From Pseudomonadota bacterium (GTDB lineage Bacteria > Pseudomonadota > Gammaproteobacteria > Burkholderiales > Burkholderiaceae_B), in contig JAEWFK010000175.1 of assembly GCA_023388835.1 (NCBI GenBank), positions 1 to 42,877 on the forward strand: a stretch of DNA of 42,877 nucleotides. The letters run 5' to 3'. The notes beneath the pieces are model-generated. The model was given only the letters and a program-made list of their open reading frames with translations. It was not told the origin of the DNA and searched no databases. A program made the translations under genes and the position numbers. How positions within the stretch are numbered: position 1 is the stretch's first letter; every line of letters starts with the position of its first letter. Shown here in pieces: positions 32,306 through 40,164 of the stretch.

Positions 32306-33058
32306 GTGTCAGAGTCTTCATTGCCCGCATCGGGCGCCGCCAAGGTACGCGCTTCGGGGCGCGCCGCAAACCAACTCCGCCCGGTTCAGATCCAGACCGG
32401 CTTCACTCGTTACGCCGAAGGCTCCGTCCTGATTTCCATGGGCTCAACCCAGGTGTTGTGCAACGCCAGTGTGCTGGAAAAGGTGCCACCGTTTCTGAAA
32501 GGGAAAGGCAAGGGCTGGGTCACCGCTGAGTATGGCATGCTGCCGCGCTCCACTCACACCCGCTCCGACCGTGAGGCCGCGCGCGGAAAGCAGAGCGGGC
32601 GCACGCAGGAAATACAGCGTCTTATCGGGCGCAGCTTGCGGGCTGTGTTCGACCTGGAAGCGCTCGGGGAACGCACGCTGCAGCTGGATTGCGACGTCAT
32701 ACAGGCTGACGGCGGCACACGATGCGCCAGCATTACCGGGGCTTGGGTCGCGGCTGCGCTCGCCGTACGGCGCCTGACCGAAGCAGGGACTATCACGCGA
32801 AATCCCCTGTTGAATCATGTCGCGGCCATATCGGTGGGGCTGGTGGGCGATGATTGCCTGCTCGATCTCGACTACATCGAAGACTCCGGCTGCGGCGCGG
32901 ACGTCAATGTGGTGATGACGGGCGCTGGCCGCTTCGTCGAAGTTCAGGGCACGGCGGAAGGGCAGACTTTCGACCGCTCGACACTGGACAAGCTGTTCGA
33001 CCTGGCTGAAAGCGGTATTGCGCAGTTGGTGACCGAACAGAAGCGCGCGCTGGAATGA
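32306..33058 (+). CDS. rph: ribonuclease PH
   Basis: RNase PH (250 residues) is a phosphate-dependent 3'-5' exoribonuclease that trims tRNA precursors. Conserved parts are VQIQTGFTRYAEGSVLISMGSTQVLCNASV, GWVTAEYGMLPRSTHTRSDREA, SGRTQEIQRLIGRSLRAV, DCDVIQADGGTRCASITGA and DLDYIEDSGCGADVNVVMTG; the phosphate-binding Arg region GRTQEIQRLIGR is intact. It starts with GTG behind CTGGAG. It begins the rph-rdgB-hemW block, a grouping common in betaproteobacteria. Confidence 0.96.
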   Translation: MSESSLPASGAAKVRASGRAANQLRPVQIQTGFTRYAEGSVLISMGSTQVLCNASVLEKVPPFLKGKGKGWVTAEYGMLPRSTHTRSDREAARGKQSGRTQEIQRLIGRSLRAVFDLEALGERTLQLDCDVIQADGGTRCASITGAWVAAALAVRRLTEAGTITRNPLLNHVAAISVGLVGDDCLLDLDYIEDSGCGADVNVVMTGAGRFVEVQGTAEGQTFDRSTLDKLFDLAESGIAQLVTEQKRALE

Positions 33059-33221
33059 TCCACTGAGTTCATGGCGAATGCTCCGGTTCATTACAATACG
33101 GAAAGTCCATGGCTTTGCCCGATGTACCGACTCCTGCCAATGCCCGCGTAACCGTGAGAGCCTATTGAAAAGCCGAGCGTAAACCGGGCGACGGCTCTTC
33201 AGTCGATGACGGAGAACATAC

Positions 33222-33860
33222 TTGAATCAACAGCAAAACGCGGCTTCGACTGGCAGCCTGCGCGAGGTCGTACTGGCCTCGAACAACCCCGGCAAGCTGC
33301 GTGAATTTGAATCCATATTGAATCTTGCGGGCATCAGCATGGTCGCCCAGGGCGCCTTGGGGGTGACCGAAGCCGACGAGCCCCATGGCACTTTCGTGGA
33401 AAACGCGCTCGGTAAGGCCAGACATGCCAGCCTGCATACGGGTCGACCCGCCCTGGCCGATGATTCCGGACTATGCGTGCCGGCCCTGGGTGGGGCGCCC
33501 GGAGTGTATTCCGCGCGCTACGCCAGCATGGCGGGCGGCGAAAAGTCCGATCAGGCCAACAACATGCGGCTGGTCAGTCAATTACAGGGCCTGGAAGACC
33601 ACCGCGCCTACTACGTGGCGGTGCTCGTCTATCTCGAAGGCCCGGACGATCCCTGCCCATTGGTGGCGGAAGGTCGGTGGCATGGGAAGATCATCGCTTC
33701 CCCGCAGGGCAAGCATGGCTTCGGTTACGACCCGCATTTCTGGCTGCCGGAGCAGGGGTGCACGGTTGCCGAACTGGATCCGGCCGAGAAGAATCGCAGC
33801 AGTCATCGCGCCCGCGCGCTGGCCGAGCTGTTGCAGCGCTTGCGCGAGGCGCAACCGTGA
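33222..33860 (+). CDS. rdgB: RdgB/HAM1 family non-canonical purine NTP pyrophosphatase
   Basis: RdgB (212 residues) hydrolyses dITP, ITP and XTP to monophosphates, cleaning the nucleotide pool. The substrate-binding motif VVLASNNPGKLREFESIL is near the N terminus, followed by FVENALGKARHAS, LADDSGLCVPALGGAPGVYSARYA with the metal-binding Asp pair, and GFGYDPHFWLPEQG and SHRARAL near the C terminus. A TTG start behind GGAGA is preferred; no ATG fits. It overlaps hemW by GTGA. Confidence 0.94.
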   Translation: MNQQQNAASTGSLREVVLASNNPGKLREFESILNLAGISMVAQGALGVTEADEPHGTFVENALGKARHASLHTGRPALADDSGLCVPALGGAPGVYSARYASMAGGEKSDQANNMRLVSQLQGLEDHRAYYVAVLVYLEGPDDPCPLVAEGRWHGKIIASPQGKHGFGYDPHFWLPEQGCTVAELDPAEKNRSSHRARALAELLQRLREAQP

Positions 33861-35101
33861 GCTCGTTGGGAAATCATCCGCGCGACAATGCCGGCGCACC
33901 GGGAAATGAAGCACAGCGCCCTCGTGTGCGGCCGGCCACGGGGCACGGGCTGGGGCGTCATCCTTTGCCGCCCTTGTCGCTGTATGTGCATGTCCCCTGG
34001 TGTGTGCGCAAATGTCCTTACTGCGATTTCAACTCCCACGAGAGCAGGGGAGAGCTCCCCGAAGCGGACTATCTCGCCGCCTTGCAGGCCGATCTCGAGC
34101 AGGCCTTGCCGCTCATATGGGGCCGGCAGGTCATCTCGGTTTTCATCGGCGGGGGTACACCCAGCCTGCTTTCGGGGCGTGCGATCGACAGCATGCTGGC
34201 CATGCTGCGCGCCTGCCTCAACCTGCTGCCGGATGCTGAAATCACGTTGGAAGCAAACCCCGGCACCGCTGAGGCGGGGCGCTTCCGCGATTACGCCGCC
34301 GCCGGCATCACACGTTTGTCCCTGGGTATACAGAGTTTCGACGACGACGCGCTGCGCGCGCTGGGGCGCATTCACGATGCCGGCCAGGCCCGCGCAGCCA
34401 TCGACATGGCGCAACAGGCGGTGGACCGCGTCAATCTGGACCTGATGTACGCCTTGCCCGGCCAGACGCTGGAGGCCTGTCGCCGGGATCTGGACACCGC
34501 CATGTCCTTCGAGACCGGCCATCTTTCGCTTTACCATCTGACGCTCGAACCGAACACAGTGTTTGCGAAGTACCCGCCGGCGCTGCCTGATGACGACCTA
34601 TCCGCCAGGATGCATGAAATGATCATCGAGGCCACTGCCGCCCGCGGCTGGGATCAGTACGAGGTGTCGGCGTACGCCCGCCCGGGGCAGCGGAGCCTGC
34701 ACAATCAGAACTACTGGACTTTCGGCGATTACCTGGGCCTGGGCCCGGGCGCGCACGGCAAGCTGTCCTTCCATGATCGCATCATTCGCCAGGCGCGCAA
34801 CCGCAATCCGGAAAGCTGGATGGAGCGCAGCCTGCGCCGGGACGGCAGCCAGATTTCGGAAGACCGCGTCGTAGCGCCCCGGGAACTGCCCTTCGAATTC
34901 ATGCTCAACGCCTTGCGACTGAAGGATGGCTTCGAGACGGGGCTTTTTCCCGCCCACACTGATTTGCCGTTCACCGCCGTGTTTCCGACACTCAAGCGCC
35001 TGGAAGCGCGCGGTTTGCTTGCTCTGCAGGCGGGGAGAGTCCGCGCAACCGACCTTGGATGGCGCTATCTCAACGATGTACTGCAGGAGTTCCTGGAGTG
35101 A
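33857..35101 (+). CDS. hemW: HemW, radical SAM haem chaperone-like protein
   Basis: This 414-residue radical SAM protein is close to HemN but belongs to the HemW type, which binds haem and delivers it to clients rather than oxidising coproporphyrinogen. The 4Fe-4S motif is Cys49-x3-Cys53-x2-Cys56 in HVPWCVRKCPYCDFNS; the Phe after the last Cys pair is the HemW form. SAM-binding segments include VFIGGGTPSLLS, ITLEANPGT and RLSLGIQSFDD. The GTG start overlaps the rdgB stop. The first 38 residues are a non-conserved, Pro/Arg-rich leader, so a later start is possible, but none with ATG is available. Confidence 0.93.
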   Translation: MSSLGNHPRDNAGAPGNEAQRPRVRPATGHGLGRHPLPPLSLYVHVPWCVRKCPYCDFNSHESRGELPEADYLAALQADLEQALPLIWGRQVISVFIGGGTPSLLSGRAIDSMLAMLRACLNLLPDAEITLEANPGTAEAGRFRDYAAAGITRLSLGIQSFDDDALRALGRIHDAGQARAAIDMAQQAVDRVNLDLMYALPGQTLEACRRDLDTAMSFETGHLSLYHLTLEPNTVFAKYPPALPDDDLSARMHEMIIEATAARGWDQYEVSAYARPGQRSLHNQNYWTFGDYLGLGPGAHGKLSFHDRIIRQARNRNPESWMERSLRRDGSQISEDRVVAPRELPFEFMLNALRLKDGFETGLFPAHTDLPFTAVFPTLKRLEARGLLALQAGRVRATDLGWRYLNDVLQEFLE

Positions 35102-35123
35102 GCCGCCCCGTGCACTAAAATAT

Positions 35124-35138
35124 GCACCAATATGGTGC
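35124..35138. promoter_or_regulatory. NtrC-binding site upstream of glnA
   Basis: GCACCAATATGGTGC is a perfect 15-bp palindrome apart from the central base and fits the NtrC consensus GCAC-N7-GTGC with the CCA/TGG core. It lies about 100 bases upstream of the expected sigma-54 start point, as in E. coli glnA. A weaker overlapping half-site (GCACTAAAATATGCA, 35112-35126) precedes it. Confidence 0.85.
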
Positions 35139-35162
35139 GCCGCGCCCCGTTTTGGCGCGGCG
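35138..35162. terminator. GC stem-loop between NtrC site and glnA promoter
   Basis: CGCCGCGCC (35138-35146) pairs with GGCGCGGCG (35154-35162), with loop CCGTTTT. It may end the hemW transcript (its stop is 37 bases upstream) but lacks a following T-run. It abuts the NtrC site by one base. Confidence 0.4.
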
Positions 35163-35206
35163 GTAGCCAAACCAAGCGGCCGCCGCAGTCGGTCTAGCGC
35201 ATGAAG

Positions 35207-35223
35207 TTGGCATGGTCATTGCT
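35207..35223 (+). promoter_or_regulatory. sigma-54 (-24/-12) promoter of glnA
   Basis: TTGGCATGGTCATTGCT fits the sigma-54 consensus: TGGCAYG, four bases, then TTGC, with GG and GC at the invariant -24 and -12 positions. It lies 45 bases upstream of the glnA ATG, downstream of the NtrC site at 35124. Confidence 0.88.
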
Positions 35224-35267
35224 TTTGAACCCATGTCTTTTCAAAAATTTCTGCTCCAGGAGCTTAT

Positions 35268-36680
35268 ATGTCCGCCCCCGAAGACGTAGTAAAGATGATT
35301 GCCGATCACGAAGTCGCTTTTGTGGACTTCCGCTTCACCGATACCCTGGGCAAGGAACACCACCTCACCGTTCCGGCGCGTACCGTGGATGAAGAAAGGA
35401 TGGAAAGCGGCGTGATGTTCGACGGCTCTTCCATTGCGGGATGGAAGGGCATTGAAGCTTCCGACATGGTGCTGGTCCCCGAGGCCGCTTCTGCGCGCCT
35501 GGATCCCTTCCGTGAAGAAACCACGCTGATCCTGACCTGCGATGTCGTCGAACCGTCGGACATGAAGGGCTACGACCGCGACCCGCGCTCGATTGCCAAA
35601 CGCGCCGAGGCCTACCTCAAATCCAGCGGCCTGGGCGACACAGCCTATTTCGGTCCCGAGCCTGAATTTTTCGTGTTCGACGGAGTCAGCTGGGACGACA
35701 GCGTGTCGGGCTGCTTCGTGAAAATCCATTCCGACGAAGGCGTGTGGTCGCGCGGTCTGGATATGAACGGCGCCAACCTCGGGCATCGTCCTGGACATAA
35801 GGGCGGTTATGTTCCGGTGTCGCCCATCGATAGCTTTGCGGATATGCGCTCGGAAATGTGTCTGCTGCTGGAACAGCAGGGCGTCCCCGTGGAAATCCAC
35901 CACCACGAAGTGGCCGGCCCCGGCCAGCTCGAGATCGGTACCCGCTTCAGCACGCTCGTCGAACGCGCAGACTGGAACCAGATTCTGAAGTACACCGTGC
36001 GCAACGTGGCGCATGTATACGGCAAGACCGCCACCTTCATGCCCAAGCCCATCGTCGGTGACAACGGCTCCGGTATGCACGTCCACCAGTCCATCTGGAA
36101 GGACGGCCAAAACCTCTTTGCGGGCAACGGCTACGCCGGGCTCTCCGAGTTCGCCCTCTATTACATAGGCGGCATCATTAAACACGCCCGCGCTCTGAAC
36201 GCCATCACGAACCCGGCAACCAATTCATACAAGCGCCTGGTACCGCATTACGAAGCGCCGGTCAAGCTCGCCTATTCCGCGCGCAATCGTTCAGCCTCCA
36301 TTCGGATTCCCTACGTCGGCAGCCCCAAGGCCCGGCGTGTCGAGGCGCGTTTCCCCGACCCCATGGCCAACCCGTATCTCGCCTTTGCTGCCCTCATGAT
36401 GGCGGGTCTCGATGGCGTGCAGAACAAGATCCACCCCGGCGATCCAGCCGACAAGAACCTGTACGACCTGCCGCCCGAGGAAGACGCGCAGATCCCGACC
36501 GTGTGCGCTTCGCTTGAAGAGGCCATCGAAGCTCTCGATCGCGACCGTGAGTTCCTGACACGTGGCGGCGTATTCAGCAACGACATGCTGGACGCCTATA
36601 TCGAACTGAAGATGGCGGAGGTCACGCGCTTGCGCATGACCACCCACCCCATCGAATTCGATATGTATTACAGCCTCTGA
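35268..36680 (+). CDS. glnA: glutamine synthetase type I
   Basis: GlnA (470 residues) makes glutamine from glutamate, ammonia and ATP as a dodecamer in the cytosol. Conserved parts are FTDTLGKEHHLT, VMFDGSSIAGWKGIEASD, YFGPEPEFFVFD, NGSGMHVHQSIWK, NPATNSYKRLVPHYEAP and RNRSASIRIPY. Tyr399 in KNLYDLPPEE is the adenylylation site, placing it in the GSI-beta group controlled by GlnE. The ATG has AGGAG upstream. Nitrogen control by NtrC and sigma-54 is indicated by the two sites upstream, and ntrB-ntrC follow 15 bases later. Confidence 0.98.
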   Translation: MSAPEDVVKMIADHEVAFVDFRFTDTLGKEHHLTVPARTVDEERMESGVMFDGSSIAGWKGIEASDMVLVPEAASARLDPFREETTLILTCDVVEPSDMKGYDRDPRSIAKRAEAYLKSSGLGDTAYFGPEPEFFVFDGVSWDDSVSGCFVKIHSDEGVWSRGLDMNGANLGHRPGHKGGYVPVSPIDSFADMRSEMCLLLEQQGVPVEIHHHEVAGPGQLEIGTRFSTLVERADWNQILKYTVRNVAHVYGKTATFMPKPIVGDNGSGMHVHQSIWKDGQNLFAGNGYAGLSEFALYYIGGIIKHARALNAITNPATNSYKRLVPHYEAPVKLAYSARNRSASIRIPYVGSPKARRVEARFPDPMANPYLAFAALMMAGLDGVQNKIHPGDPADKNLYDLPPEEDAQIPTVCASLEEAIEALDRDREFLTRGGVFSNDMLDAYIELKMAEVTRLRMTTHPIEFDMYYSL

Positions 36681-36695
36681 TCTCAGGGCCCGGCC

Positions 36696-37757
36696 GTGGA
36701 CGTCGGCGGAGGCACAGCTGTCTTGAATCTGCTGTCGACGGCAGTGCTTCTGCTGGACGCGGCCGGACGCATTGCCTTCGCCAACTTGGCCGCCGAAGAA
36801 CTCTTCGAAAGTTCACAGCGGGCGCTGGCAGGGCGGCCGGTCGCAGAGCTGCTTGGCGCCGACCAGCTTCTCCAGGCGCGCTGCATGGACATTCTGTCAG
36901 GCAAATTCGGAGCGCTGAGGCAGCCGCTATCGGTGCAGCGCCGCGACACGAGCGTGCCGGTCAACATCGCGCTCGTGCCTTTGCAAGAGGAACCGTGGTC
37001 GGCACTCGTTGAACTCCGCGTCGCCGAGCAGCACCTCTTGATGGACAGGCATCAGCAACTGGGGAAGGAACTGGCGGCGCAACGCGAAACCTTGCGCAAC
37101 CTTGCCCATGAAGTGAAGAACCCGCTGGGCGGCATCCGCGGCGCCGCGCAACTGCTTGATGGCGAGTTGGACACCCCGGAGCTGCAGGACTACACGCGTC
37201 TCATCATGGCGGAGGCCGATCGCGTGGTGCATCTCGTGGACCGGCTGCTCGCACCGCAAGGCGCCAACCTTCGCAAGGAGCCGCTGAATATCCACGAAGT
37301 CTGCGAACGGGTGCGGACCTTGGTGGGAGCCGAGTTCGCGACGATCGAAGTACACCGCGATTACGATGCATCGCTACCCGAAATGAAAGGCGATTTCTCG
37401 TGTTTATTGCAGGCCATGCTGAACATTGCGCGCAACGCTGCGCAGGCGCTCACCGAGCACGCCGCACAGACGGCGCCCGGACTGACCCTACGCACCCGCG
37501 TGGCTCGGCAAGTTCCGCTGGCTGAGCACCCGATCCGGCTCGCCGTGGTCGTATCGTTGATCGATAATGGGCCGGGCATAGCGCCCGAACTGGCCGACAA
37601 GGTCTTTCACCCCCTGGTCACAGGCCGCGCCCAAGGGAGCGGCCTGGGCCTGAGTCTCGCACAGGAGTTCGTGCAGCAGCATGGCGGTATCCTTGAATGC
37701 GACTCTCGGCCCGGCCACACGGAATTCCGCATGATACTGCCCCTGGAGCCCTCATGA
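36696..37757 (+). CDS. ntrB: nitrogen sensor kinase/phosphatase NtrB (GlnL)
   Basis: NtrB (353 residues) is the cytoplasmic histidine kinase that phosphorylates NtrC when nitrogen is limiting and dephosphorylates it when PII signals nitrogen excess. A PAS domain (about 5-115; LLSTAVLLLDAAGRIAFANLAAEELFE) precedes the HisKA helix with His138 in RNLAHEVKNPLGGIRGAAQLL. The ATPase domain has the N-box ML...NIARNAAQAL, G1 DNGPGIAPELADKVFHPLV and G2 GRAQGSGLGLSLAQEFVQQHGG. There are no membrane segments. The start is GTG with AGGG upstream. It overlaps ntrC by ATGA. Confidence 0.95.
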   Translation: MDVGGGTAVLNLLSTAVLLLDAAGRIAFANLAAEELFESSQRALAGRPVAELLGADQLLQARCMDILSGKFGALRQPLSVQRRDTSVPVNIALVPLQEEPWSALVELRVAEQHLLMDRHQQLGKELAAQRETLRNLAHEVKNPLGGIRGAAQLLDGELDTPELQDYTRLIMAEADRVVHLVDRLLAPQGANLRKEPLNIHEVCERVRTLVGAEFATIEVHRDYDASLPEMKGDFSCLLQAMLNIARNAAQALTEHAAQTAPGLTLRTRVARQVPLAEHPIRLAVVVSLIDNGPGIAPELADKVFHPLVTGRAQGSGLGLSLAQEFVQQHGGILECDSRPGHTEFRMILPLEPS

Positions 37758-39322
37758 AACCCGTCTGGATAGTCGACGACGACCAAAGCATACGGTGGGT
37801 GCTGGAAAGGGCGCTGGCTCGTGTGAGGGTCGCGACGCGCAGCTTTGCCACTGCCTCGGACATGCTGGAGGCACTGGATACAGGCACACCGGAAGCGCTA
37901 GTGACAGACATACGCATGCCTGGCATGGATGGTCTCGCGCTGCTTCACCAAGTGAAGCAGCGCTATCCCGGGCTGCCCGTGGTCATCATGACTGCCTTCA
38001 CTGATCTGAGCAGCACAGTTGAAGCCTTCCAGAAGGGCGCTTTCGATTTTCTGCCCAAACCGTTTGATGTCAACGCGGCGGTCGTGCTGATTCAGCGGGC
38101 ATGCAAGCCGGACACGACGACGGGGCAGGGATCGCCCGAGATACCGCAGGAACCGACGTCTAAGCCATCCGGCCGGCATCTGAACCGGAACGGCGATGAA
38201 AACTCCAGCATGATGCGATCATCGTCGCCCGCCATGCAGGAAGTTTTCCGTGCCATTGGGCGGTTGGCAAAATCGGACATCACGGTTCTCGTCACCGGAG
38301 AGTCGGGCACGGGCAAGGAACTGATTGCACGAGCGCTCCATCAGCATGGCAACCGGGCACAGGGCCCGTTTGTCGCGCTCAATGCCGCCGCCATCCCAAA
38401 AGATCTCCTTGAGGCGGAGCTGTTCGGCCACGAACGCGGTGCCTTCACCGGCGCCACGCAGCAGCGGCGTGGGCGCTTCGAAGAGGCGCGTGGCGGCACT
38501 CTCTTTCTTGATGAAATCGGCGACATGCCCTTCGATTTACAGACCCGGCTGCTAAGAGTGCTGGCTGAAGGCAGCTTCTACCGGGTCGGCGGTTCGCAGC
38601 CGGTGCGCGCCGACGTACGCATCGTGGCAGCGACCCATCAGCCACTGGAGCAGCGCGTGGCCGAGGGCCGCTTCCGTGAGGATCTTTTCCACCGCTTGAA
38701 TGTTATTCGCTTGCGGCTGCCCGCGCTTCGGGAACGCAAGGGAGACATTCCCGAACTGGCCGATTTGTTCCTGCGCAACAGCGCAGCCGAGCTGGGCGTT
38801 GCCCCGCGGCAACTGGCACCGTCAGCCATGGACGCGCTCGTGGAGTTTGATTATCCCGGCAATATCCGCCAACTTGAAAATATTTGCCAGTGGCTGACGG
38901 TCATGTCCTCCAGCCGCTGGGTGGAACGCAAGGACCTTCCGCCGGAACTCATCGCGACGCCCGCCCAAACAGCGCATGCGCAGGCCGAGCCGGAGCGGGG
39001 CAGAGAGCCCCTGCCTGACAAAGAGGAGCCCTCGAATCTCGAGCCGGCAGGCAATGAGTTCGAGCCGGCGCGCGGCGGACGCGATGCGGCCGGGAGCGAG
39101 CGATGGGCCGAGCTGCTCGCTGTCGACGTGCTCGACCGACTGGGCCGCAATGAGCCGGCCATCATGGCGAATCTCACCCGGCAATTCGAACGCGTGCTGA
39201 TCTCGGCAGCCCTGAACCATTGCCGCGGCCGGCGTGTCGAAGCGGCCCACCGGCTGGGCATCGGCCGCAATACGCTGACACGCAAATGCGTCGAGTTGGG
39301 TCTGGACGGTGCCGAGGACTGA
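37754..39322 (+). CDS. ntrC: nitrogen regulator NtrC (GlnG), sigma-54 activator
   Basis: NtrC (522 residues) activates sigma-54 promoters under nitrogen limitation. The receiver (1-120) has the acidic pair in IVDDDQSIRW, phospho-Asp52 in VTDIRMPGMDG and Lys in FLPKPFD. The AAA+ domain (about 155-390) has Walker A GESGTGKE, the sigma-54-contacting GAFTGA loop (229-234), Walker B GGTLFLDEIGDM and the R-finger region. The Fis-type DNA-binding helix is at the end (HCRGRRVEAAHRLGIGRNTLTRKCVELGL). The linker between AAA+ and Fis parts is long (about 60 residues, Glu/Pro/Arg-rich). The ATG has GGAG upstream. Its likely target site at 35124 is upstream of glnA in the same operon. Confidence 0.97.
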   Translation: MKPVWIVDDDQSIRWVLERALARVRVATRSFATASDMLEALDTGTPEALVTDIRMPGMDGLALLHQVKQRYPGLPVVIMTAFTDLSSTVEAFQKGAFDFLPKPFDVNAAVVLIQRACKPDTTTGQGSPEIPQEPTSKPSGRHLNRNGDENSSMMRSSSPAMQEVFRAIGRLAKSDITVLVTGESGTGKELIARALHQHGNRAQGPFVALNAAAIPKDLLEAELFGHERGAFTGATQQRRGRFEEARGGTLFLDEIGDMPFDLQTRLLRVLAEGSFYRVGGSQPVRADVRIVAATHQPLEQRVAEGRFREDLFHRLNVIRLRLPALRERKGDIPELADLFLRNSAAELGVAPRQLAPSAMDALVEFDYPGNIRQLENICQWLTVMSSSRWVERKDLPPELIATPAQTAHAQAEPERGREPLPDKEEPSNLEPAGNEFEPARGGRDAAGSERWAELLAVDVLDRLGRNEPAIMANLTRQFERVLISAALNHCRGRRVEAAHRLGIGRNTLTRKCVELGLDGAED

Positions 39323-39355
39323 ATCAGTTCACGCTACGGCGTCAGGCTTCAGCCA

Positions 39356-40159
39356 TCAATCGCGCAAGTAGGCCTGAGCGCGACGCGCCATCAGCACCTC
39401 GCGTTTGACGAAGTCTGCAACGAAAGGCGATGCCGGAGCATGATGCAGGGCATAGGGAGTGTCCCATTGCACGATGCTGCCATGGCTCATTATGCCAATG
39501 CGGTCGGCAATGGCGAAGGCCTCCGCCTGGTTGTGGGTGACGAGCAACGCCGTATGGCCGGTCTTCTTCAGGATGTCGCGCACTTCGAACGCCAGGCGTT
39601 CGCGGGTATCGACATCCAGGTTCGAGAACGGCTCATCCAGCAGCAGGAGTTCGGGTTCAGGTGCCAGCGCGCGGGCCAGTGCAACGCGCTGCTGCTGGCC
39701 ACCCGATAGCTCGTGCGGAAAGCGCCGGCGGGCAGCCTGCAGGCCGACGAGTTCCAGAAGCTCTTCAATGCGGGCGGTGCGACGGGCTCGTTCCCAGCGG
39801 CGCAAGCCGAAAGCGATATTGCGTTCTACGTTCAGATGAGGAAAGAGGGCATAGTCCTGGAACATCATGCCGACATGCCGGTCCTGGGGTTCCGTGGCCA
39901 CTTCGGGCGTGGACAGAAGGGTGCCACCGAGCCGGATGCTGCCGGCGCGCAAAGGCTCGAAACCCGCGATCGCGCGCAATATGGTGGTCTTGCCGCAGCC
40001 CGATGCCCCCAGCAGACATCCGATATGCCCCTGCTCCAAGGAGAGGTCCAGACCGGTGACGACCGACACCACGCCTTCGGGCGAGTCATACGCAAGGGAG
40101 ACGTCGACCAGTTCCAGCAGATGGGCTGGGCCGGCGGCGGAGACTAAGGATTCATGCAT
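39356..40159 (-). CDS. fbpC: ferric iron ABC transporter ATP-binding protein FbpC
   Basis: FbpC (267 residues) is the cytoplasmic ATPase of an iron(III) importer. Walker A GASGCGKTT, the Q-loop MMFQDYALFPHL, signature LSGGQQQRVALARAL, Walker B LLLLDEPFSNLD and the H-loop LVTHNQAEA are intact. The Q-loop/H-loop wording and the short regulatory tail are typical of the FbpC/PotA-like group. The ATG at 40159 lies five bases after the fbpB stop; a TTG at 40168 overlapping that stop is an alternative. Last gene of the fbpABC operon. Confidence 0.93.
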   Translation of the reverse strand: MHESLVSAAGPAHLLELVDVSLAYDSPEGVVSVVTGLDLSLEQGHIGCLLGASGCGKTTILRAIAGFEPLRAGSIRLGGTLLSTPEVATEPQDRHVGMMFQDYALFPHLNVERNIAFGLRRWERARRTARIEELLELVGLQAARRRFPHELSGGQQQRVALARALAPEPELLLLDEPFSNLDVDTRERLAFEVRDILKKTGHTALLVTHNQAEAFAIADRIGIMSHGSIVQWDTPYALHHAPASPFVADFVKREVLMARRAQAYLRD

Positions 40160-40164
40160 ACGAT

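Noticed and set aside
33066..33150. Small ORF (about 26 codons, start MANAPVHYNTESPW) in the rph-rdgB gap
   Set aside because: It has no good ribosome site and no known counterpart; the gap more likely holds only leader sequence.
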